Source: Hyphomonadaceae bacterium
GTDB taxonomy: Bacteria > Pseudomonadota > Alphaproteobacteria > Caulobacterales > Hyphomonadaceae
Length of the DNA stretch: 20,554 nucleotides
Direction: 5' to 3'
Assembly (NCBI GenBank): GCA_030696545.1
Contig: JAUYSA010000072.1
Location: 1 to 20,554 of the forward strand
Shown here in pieces: positions 16,779 to 20,554 of this stretch; the first letter of the stretch is position 1; every line of letters starts with the position of its first letter. Both the position numbers and the translations under genes were made by a program. The notes below the pieces were generated by a model, which saw nothing but the letters and a program-made list of their open reading frames with translations, was not told where the DNA came from and did not search any database.

Positions 16779-16886
16779 TCCGGTAAACCCTCCGGGGTCG
16801 CTGAGCTAGTAAGGGGCTTGCATTCTGATTGTTACAGTATCGGGTTGGTTCCTCCGCGCTGGCAATTAATCGGCTGCGGCATTCCC

Positions 16887-16911
16887 GGAACCCGCATCCC
16901 CTGCTTTCGTT
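16887..16911 (+). promoter_or_regulatory. EcfG-type stress promoter P1
   Basis: GGAAC at 16887-16891, 16 nt, then CGTT at 16908-16911: an exact match to the alphaproteobacterial general-stress sigma (EcfG) consensus. The -10 ends 33 nt before the ATG at 16945, in a gene-free gap. Confidence 0.75.
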
Positions 16912-16944
16912 TTGAGTTGACCACTCAGACGGAGCAAATGCGCC

Positions 16945-17373
16945 ATGAACGCCAATGTCGAAGACCTGATCGCATATCCGCAACGGCACTTTGACCGTCC
17001 GGAACAAGTGCTGACCGAGCCGACGCTAAGCGTTGGTGACAAGCGCCGTATTCTGGAAAGCTGGAAGCTGGACGCGCAGCGCCTTGCTGAAAGCACGTCG
17101 GAAAACATGTCTGGCGGCGAAGAAACAGATCTTCGCGAAGTGTCGAAAGTGCTCATTCGCCTCAAGTTTCTGGAAGATATGCCAGTCGCCCGCCAAACGA
17201 AAACATCCTCGGGTGTTGGCGCAGGAATGGCTGCTGGCGCGCTTCTTGGTGCCGGAACGGGCTTGGTCATTTCAGCTCTTACCGTCCCTTCGCTCGTGCT
17301 TGTCGCACAGGCGAGCGTGGCGGGTTTGATCCTGGGTGGCGTCGGGATGGCTGTGCGCAAGGCTGTGCGCTGA
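16945..17373 (+). CDS. Glycine-rich membrane-anchored protein, conserved hypothetical
   Basis: A 142-aa protein in two parts. Residues 1-85 are soluble and helical, with the stretch LSVGDKRRILESWKLDAQ followed by an acidic SGGEETDLREV segment; I have an impression of a recurrent alphaproteobacterial hypothetical family here. The C-terminal part (about 88-138) has Gly/Ala-rich membrane segments of glycine-zipper character (GAGMAAGALLGAGTG, then ASVAGLILGGVGMAV). No enzymatic motif is seen. It sits 33 nt after an EcfG-type promoter, so general-stress induction is expected. The function is unknown; a membrane-associated stress protein is the most that can be inferred. The ATG at 16945 has a rather distant GGAG. 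Confidence 0.8.
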   Translation: MNANVEDLIAYPQRHFDRPEQVLTEPTLSVGDKRRILESWKLDAQRLAESTSENMSGGEETDLREVSKVLIRLKFLEDMPVARQTKTSSGVGAGMAAGALLGAGTGLVISALTVPSLVLVAQASVAGLILGGVGMAVRKAVR

Positions 17374-17375
17374 GC

Positions 17376-17400
17376 GGAACGGAGCCGGCAACGACACGTT
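17376..17400 (+). promoter_or_regulatory. EcfG-type stress promoter P2
   Basis: GGAAC at 17376-17380, 16 nt, CGTT at 17397-17400: an exact consensus starting 2 nt after the preceding stop codon and ending 29 nt before the next ATG. A CGGAACG/CGTTCCG inverted pair (17375-17381, 17402-17408) overlaps it and could also act as a weak hairpin. Confidence 0.75.
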
Positions 17401-17429
17401 GCGTTCCGGTTGGATCAAGGAGTTATGTC

Positions 17430-17804
17430 ATGAAGATTCTCATCGTTTCTGCCGCCATAGCGGCCGGTCTCGCAGCAACCGCATGTACTGCATCGGGTAA
17501 CACCGAGCGAGGCGCTGTAGGCGGCGCCCTTCTCGGAGCGGCCGCTGGCGCAGTGATCGGCAATAACACGGGCTCGGGTGACGCTGGCCAGGGCGCAGCG
17601 ATCGGCGCGGCGACGGGCGCACTCGCGGGCGGTGTTGCTGGCGCTGCATCGGATGGCAATCGCAATAACGACCGCAACAACAATGCCAATCGCTACGGCC
17701 CGAATGGCGAGGAGATGATCTACGACCGCAATTCGGATCGGTACTATTACGTCGATCGCCGTAGCGGCCGCACCTACTGGGCCAATGGCGAATATCGCGG
17801 TTAG
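17430..17804 (+). CDS. Glycine-zipper lipoprotein-like envelope protein
   Basis: A 124-aa exported protein. The signal MKILIVSAAIAAGLAATAC (possible lipidated Cys19, with a weak lipobox ATAC) is followed by a glycine-zipper region (about 28-72) built on G-x-x-x-G repeats (GGALLGAAAGAVIG, GAAIGAATGALAGG). Next come an Asn-rich linker (NRNNDRNNNANR) and a Tyr-rich tail with DRYYYVDRRSGRTYW. Outer-membrane glycine-zipper proteins of this kind (17-kDa antigen/OsmB-like) are often osmotic or general stress induced. The EcfG promoter 29 nt upstream agrees with that. The ATG follows AAGGAG with 7-nt spacing. A strong terminator follows the stop codon. Confidence 0.85.
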   Translation: MKILIVSAAIAAGLAATACTASGNTERGAVGGALLGAAAGAVIGNNTGSGDAGQGAAIGAATGALAGGVAGAASDGNRNNDRNNNANRYGPNGEEMIYDRNSDRYYYVDRRSGRTYWANGEYRG

Positions 17805-17827
17805 TCCAAAGGGATTCTGAACAGTCG

Positions 17828-17864
17828 GAAGGGGCGTCGCACCAGCGGCGCCCCTTCTGCTTTT
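17828..17864 (+). terminator. Intrinsic terminator
   Basis: GAAGGGGCG...CGCCCCTTC forms a 13-bp stem with one G-U wobble and an ACCA loop, followed by TGCTTTT. It lies 23 nt after the glycine-zipper gene and should isolate it from the next small gene. Confidence 0.85.
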
Positions 17865-17870
17865 AAAGCC

Positions 17871-17895
17871 GGAACCTCCGTCGGTATTGTCCATT
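17871..17895 (+). promoter_or_regulatory. Possible EcfG-type promoter P3 (one mismatch)
   Basis: GGAAC at 17871-17875, 16 nt, then CATT at 17892-17895 (consensus CGTT, one mismatch). It lies immediately after the terminator and 25 nt before the ATG at 17921, so placement supports it although the -10 is imperfect. Confidence 0.45.
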
Positions 17896-17920
17896 ACATT
17901 AGCGGTAGAGGATCGCCGAT

Positions 17921-18067
17921 ATGACCGACGTTCACGAGAAAGAACTGGCTGACCAGATTGACCGTGAGGTCTCTGACCGGGGCGGTCTTGTGGCGCTTCT
18001 GCTCTGCCTGTCCGTAGCCGCCGGCCTGCTGATCGCGGGCGGTATGGCACTCCTGCCGCAGGGCTAA
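17921..18067 (+). CDS. 48-aa single-span membrane protein
   Basis: A short ORF: a charged N-terminal half (MTDVHEKELADQIDREVSDR) followed by one long hydrophobic segment (about residues 22-45) ending ALLPQG. The topology is probably N-in with a single helix. GAGGA lies about 8 nt before the ATG. The isolated position between a terminator and the next stress promoter, the upstream EcfG-like element and the clean amphipathic-then-hydrophobic pattern support it as a real gene. The family is unknown; small stress-induced membrane proteins are the obvious comparison. Confidence 0.65.
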   Translation: MTDVHEKELADQIDREVSDRGGLVALLLCLSVAAGLLIAGGMALLPQG

Positions 18068-18068
18068 C

Positions 18069-18094
18069 GGAACTTTCGTCCATTGCTATACGTT
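18069..18094 (+). promoter_or_regulatory. EcfG-type stress promoter P4
   Basis: GGAAC at 18069-18073, 17 nt, CGTT at 18091-18094: an exact consensus beginning 2 nt after the small-protein stop codon and ending 41 nt before the lipid kinase ATG. Confidence 0.75.
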
Positions 18095-18135
18095 GTTGCC
18101 CGAGCCGCATCGGCTTCAGGGGATCACGGGACGCT

Positions 18136-18996
18136 ATGAAGACCATCGCTCTATTCAATCCGAATTCGGGATCTGTTTCGGCGGACGGCGGAGAACGCCT
18201 GCGCGCCGCGCTGGAAACCGCTGGCATACGTGGCGCTGAAATCATCCAGACCGATGGGGACGACTTCGTTGGTCAGCTGAAGAGCGTTGCCGCGCAGGCG
18301 CCTGATCTGTTCGTCGTATGGGGCGGGGACGGCACGCTGAAGGGTGCGCTTGAAACAGTGGGGCAAGCCACGCCTAACCTGCTGCTCCTGCCCGGCGGCA
18401 CGATGAACCTGCTGACGAAATCCATCCATGGCGAGAAGGCGTGGGACCAGATCGTCAAGGATGTTATCGCCTCGCCGAAGCGGATGATGCTGCCGGCGGG
18501 CAAGGCAAATGACGAGTTGTTCTTCTGCGCCCTGCTGGCCGGCGCGCCAGCGCATTTTGCGGATGCGCGGGAAAGCCTGCGCCGGGGCGACCTGATGAAA
18601 GCTGCAACCGAAGCAAAATTTGCGATCGACACTCTGAACAACCTGCAACTCGACGCGCGGTACGGGGACGGGTACGGTGCGGAGGCAGGACGTCTTCCGA
18701 GGACGAGCATTGTCGGCGCCGTTGTCGGTTCGTTGACTCAGGAGGGAAAAGGCATGGAAGTCGCCGCCCTCGCCTCGCCCACCACGGGCGGCGCGCTCAA
18801 TGTGGTGTGGACATCCTTTTTCGCTGACTGGCGAAGCGCTCCGGGCATGACGGTCGTGCCGGCGATGTCGATGGAAATCGAAAACTGCGACGGCGGCGAT
18901 ATTCCCGTGATCGTGGACGGCGAGCATATCGAGGCGGGTTCGAAAGTGCATGTCACGTTCGTGGAGGATGCAGCGCAATGCCTGACAGCGGCGTAA
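18136..18996 (+). CDS. Diacylglycerol kinase-family lipid kinase
   Basis: A 286-aa protein of the DAGK catalytic domain superfamily (DgkB/YegS-like). It has an N-terminal NPNSG motif (8-12), the nucleotide-binding GGDGTL (63-68), and LPGGTMNLL (85-93). The usual middle motif is FFCALLAGAPAHFADARE, and the C-terminal beta-sandwich ends in VDGEHIE. It should phosphorylate a lipid such as diacylglycerol, although soluble relatives act on sphingoid or other lipids. NPNSG, GGDGT and PGGTMN are intact, so activity is likely. The ATG at 18136 has GGGAC upstream. It is 41 nt after an EcfG-type promoter and overlaps the next gene by 19 nt, so the pair is one translational unit. Confidence 0.88.
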   Translation: MKTIALFNPNSGSVSADGGERLRAALETAGIRGAEIIQTDGDDFVGQLKSVAAQAPDLFVVWGGDGTLKGALETVGQATPNLLLLPGGTMNLLTKSIHGEKAWDQIVKDVIASPKRMMLPAGKANDELFFCALLAGAPAHFADARESLRRGDLMKAATEAKFAIDTLNNLQLDARYGDGYGAEAGRLPRTSIVGAVVGSLTQEGKGMEVAALASPTTGGALNVVWTSFFADWRSAPGMTVVPAMSMEIENCDGGDIPVIVDGEHIEAGSKVHVTFVEDAAQCLTAA

Positions 18997-19841
18997 CGCA
19001 GAAACCTGTTCGACTGCTGCACCTGTCCGATATCCATTTCGGCGCAGAGGATCAGGAAGCGCTGGACGCGGTGAAGGCGTTTGCGGCGCATGTGAAGCCT
19101 GACGGCATCATCATCGCGGGCGATATCACGCAGACCGGCGCGCGATCGCAATTCGAGGCGGCGCGAGCGTGGTTTGACGGGCTGGGCTTTCCAGTGATCG
19201 CCGCGCCGGGCAATCATGACACGCCGGTCTATCATATAGCTGCGCGCGTCGTGGCGCCGTTCGATCGTTATGAGCGGTATATGGAAGGGCTCGACGTGGT
19301 CGGGCAAATCCGGAATTTCGGCGACGGGCTGGTGAGGGTTTCCGCCATCAATTCGGCGCGCGGCATTCAGGGTCGAACGAACTGGGCGGACGGCGTCATT
19401 GATCTCGGCGATCTGGATGATGCGCTGGATCGCTTGTCCAAAGGTCCGGAGAATGCCTGGCGGTTGTTGATCTGCCATCATCCGCTCGACCAGCCGGGAC
19501 TGGCGCAGATTTCTGTTTCGACGAAGCGCGGCGGCGAAGCGCTGAAGCGGTGCGCGGCGGCGAAGGTCGATGCGATCATCACGGGGCATATCCACGACGC
19601 TTTCACTTTTCACGTACCTGGGTTGAAGCGGCCGATGGTGCAGATGGGGTCGGGCACGCTGTCTCATCGCCTGCGGTCCACGCGTGCAAGTTTCTGCGTG
19701 ATTCAGATCGACGGCGAACACATGGTGCAGGACGTTGTGGTGATCGACCGCAACGGGCTTGAAATTCGTCGCAACTATGACTCAGCGGCCAGTTCCGAAG
19801 ACGGAACGAAGGCCGGAACCCAGCCAGCAGATATCCGTTGA
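18978..19841 (+). CDS. Calcineurin-like metallophosphoesterase (CpdA-like)
   Basis: A 287-aa binuclear metallophosphoesterase. The metal-ligand motifs appear in order: LSDIHFG (Asp18, His20), AGDIT (Asp49), GNHD (79-81), HHPLD, and GHIHDAF. The overall type resembles cAMP phosphodiesterase CpdA and related class III nucleotide phosphodiesterases. Its ATG lies inside the lipid kinase gene (19-nt overlap) with GGAGG about 11 nt upstream, so the two are translationally coupled. A functional link (phospholipid or lysophosphatidate turnover, or a nucleotide signal) is plausible, but the substrate cannot be read. The C-terminal tail beyond about 260 is polar and contains the promoter of the next gene. 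Confidence 0.87.
   Translation: MPDSGVTQKPVRLLHLSDIHFGAEDQEALDAVKAFAAHVKPDGIIIAGDITQTGARSQFEAARAWFDGLGFPVIAAPGNHDTPVYHIAARVVAPFDRYERYMEGLDVVGQIRNFGDGLVRVSAINSARGIQGRTNWADGVIDLGDLDDALDRLSKGPENAWRLLICHHPLDQPGLAQISVSTKRGGEALKRCAAAKVDAIITGHIHDAFTFHVPGLKRPMVQMGSGTLSHRLRSTRASFCVIQIDGEHMVQDVVVIDRNGLEIRRNYDSAASSEDGTKAGTQPADIR
19815..19839 (+). promoter_or_regulatory. EcfG-type stress promoter P5
   Basis: GGAAC at 19815-19819, 16 nt, CGTT at 19836-19839: an exact consensus inside the last codons of the metallophosphoesterase gene, 58 nt before the DUF1328 ATG. Confidence 0.7.
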
Positions 19842-19897
19842 TACCCGGAGAGCGATGGCCCGAATAAGCGGGCGCTGCTGCTGACAGAGGATCGACA

Positions 19898-20065
19898 ATG
19901 CTTAGCTGGACACTGGTGTTTCTTGTTGTCGCCGTGATCGCGGCGGTTCTTGGATTTGGCGGCATCGCGGCATCGGCTGCGGGTATCGCGAAAATCCTGT
20001 TCTTCATCTTCCTCGTTCTGTTCGTCGTCTCGGCCGTCATGGGCGCGACACGCCGAGGGGTCTAG
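19898..20065 (+). CDS. DUF1328 small membrane protein
   Basis: A 55-aa protein matching the DUF1328/YtjA family by its standard layout. An MLSWTLVFLVVAVIAAVLGF first helix is followed by a GGIAASAAGIAK turn and a FFIFLVLFVVSAVMG second helix, with a short basic tail TRRGV. The length is typical (about 52-60 aa). The function is unknown, although these peptides are frequently stress induced. The ATG is preceded by AGAGGA. It lies downstream of an exact EcfG-type promoter and upstream of a GC-rich terminator. Confidence 0.9.
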   Translation: MLSWTLVFLVVAVIAAVLGFGGIAASAAGIAKILFFIFLVLFVVSAVMGATRRGV

Positions 20066-20068
20066 GAC

Positions 20069-20554
20069 CTAAGCTCTATCGAGATAGACGAGCGGCCCGG
20101 CGAAAGCCGGGCCGTTTGCGTTTGAGGCATGAGGGGGTGTTCTCGCGGGTGAGTGCGAGGTGGGGGTGACAGACGAAATCGGAGTTGGGTGTGTGGGAGG
20201 TCCGCGCGGGAGCGCGCAGCCCCCTCCGTCTCGGCGCGAAGACGCGCCGATCCACCTCCCCCGCCTGCGGCGAGGGAGGACAAGCGCACGGTTTGAGTCC
20301 TCCACCAGTCGGAGACTGGGGGAGGTGGATTGATGCGTAGCATCAAGACGGAGGGGGCTCTCGTTCCTTGCATGCAAGATGCGGTTGGCGCGCTGACGCG
20401 CGCGTTTCTCGAAGGTGCGCAGGCGGTCGAGCATTCGCGCGTGGCGGGCCAGAAGCTCTGCGATCGGGCGGTCCTTGGCGGGTTCTTGAAACACGGGACC
20501 GCGTTTGATGCTGGGCGTGACGCCGAGCAGCTCGCAGGTTCGCGCGTAGATCAT
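20069..20554 (-). CDS. Partial unknown protein, 3' part made of repeat
   Basis: An open minus-strand frame running off the window edge. The first about 65 visible residues look coding: ARTCELLGVTPSIKRGP, then a charged helical stretch LLARHARMLDRLRTFEKRARQ. After about residue 65 the frame enters the inverted repeat (20219-20358) and then the terminator region, giving low-complexity Arg/Pro/Ser-rich sequence until a stop at 20069. Either the true gene is longer at its N-terminus and its C-terminus was replaced when the repeat moved in, or the real stop lies in another frame. The visible ATG is at the window edge and need not be the start. No family is recognised. Confidence 0.4.
   Translation of the reverse strand: MIYARTCELLGVTPSIKRGPVFQEPAKDRPIAELLARHARMLDRLRTFEKRARQRANRILHARNESPLRLDATHQSTSPSLRLVEDSNRALVLPRRRRGRWIGASSRRDGGGCALPRGPPTHPTPISSVTPTSHSPARTPPHASNANGPAFAGPLVYLDRA
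20093..20123 (+). terminator. Intrinsic terminator after DUF1328
   Basis: CGGCCCGGC GAAA GCCGGGCCG is a perfect 9-bp stem with a GNRA loop, followed by TTTGCGTTT, 27 nt past the DUF1328 stop codon. Confidence 0.85.
20219..20358. repeat. Nested inverted repeat, REP-like dispersed element
   Basis: The outer arms GCCCCCTCCGTC (20219-20230) and GACGGAGGGGGC (20347-20358) are perfect complements. Inside them ATCCACCTCCCCC (20240-20252) pairs with 20318-20330, and GGAGGAC (20275-20281) with 20297-20303. A TCGGCGCG/CGCGCCGA hairpin and a GATGC/GCATC hairpin lie in the two flanks. The whole block can fold as one long cruciform. The composition and style are those of dispersed alphaproteobacterial intergenic repeats and differ from the units at 413-629. 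Confidence 0.7.

Noticed and set aside
20069..20360. Protein-coding tail of the minus-strand frame through the repeat as a genuine domain
   Set aside because: The residues derive from perfect inverted repeats and a terminator and are low-complexity Arg/Pro/Ser-rich; openness is explained by GC-rich repeat sequence.
1..20554. Prophage, integrative element, CRISPR or defence system
   Set aside because: No integrase, transposase, direct-repeat array, tRNA-adjacent attachment site, or nuclease/toxin module was seen; nearly all genes look like ordinary chromosomal genes.

Overview
The window is GC-rich (roughly 60%), densely coded chromosomal DNA that looks alphaproteobacterial, possibly Caulobacterales/Hyphomonadaceae-like. 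The lineage is inferred from gene content (DUF1328, DUF599, DUF1993, SOUL and fasciclin lipoproteins, many acyl-CoA enzymes) and from several exact matches to the alphaproteobacterial EcfG stress-sigma promoter. No database search was possible. No tRNA, rRNA, CRISPR array, transposase, integrase or phage gene was seen.

Layout. (1) 1-677 holds no gene. A compact, closed, multi-hairpin RNA-like domain (about 11-307) is followed by two REP-type inverted-repeat units (413-500, 533-629) and a small hairpin at the 3' side of a minus-strand haloacid-dehalogenase-like gene. (2) 678-6885: a divergent pair (HAD hydrolase / threonine-aldolase-type PLP enzyme), then a membrane PAS-GGDEF-EAL c-di-GMP protein, a membrane GT2 glycosyltransferase with the D,D,D,QxxRW motif set, and a small membrane protein. 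(3) 6966-14390: catabolic-looking genes: two acyl-CoA dehydrogenases, a coniferyl-aldehyde-type aldehyde dehydrogenase, a 2-hydroxychromene-2-carboxylate isomerase-like DsbA-fold protein and a NylB/class-C-type serine hydrolase, with DUF599 and DUF1993 genes on the minus strand between them. (4) 14501-16778: two minus-strand lipoproteins (fasciclin, SOUL) and a plus-strand RhlG-like SDR. (5) 16887-20123: six small or medium plus-strand genes. Four of the gaps before them hold exact GGAAC-N16/17-CGTT elements 29-58 nt upstream of a start codon, and a fifth holds a one-mismatch version. (6) 20219-20554: a nested inverted repeat that overlaps the 3' part of a partial minus-strand ORF.

The most interesting region is the EcfG-promoter series at 16.9-20.1 kb. 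It looks like a general-stress-response island of envelope and lipid genes: a glycine-rich membrane protein, a glycine-zipper lipoprotein, a 48-aa membrane peptide, a diacylglycerol-kinase-like lipid kinase with a translationally overlapping metallophosphoesterase, and a DUF1328 membrane peptide. Each promoter sits at or just after the 3' end of the preceding gene. The second candidate is the structured RNA at the left edge. Its closing long-range helix, GNRA-capped hairpin and several perfect stems support a real folded RNA, but its family (possibly a stand-alone HEARO/omega-RNA-like element) is a guess.
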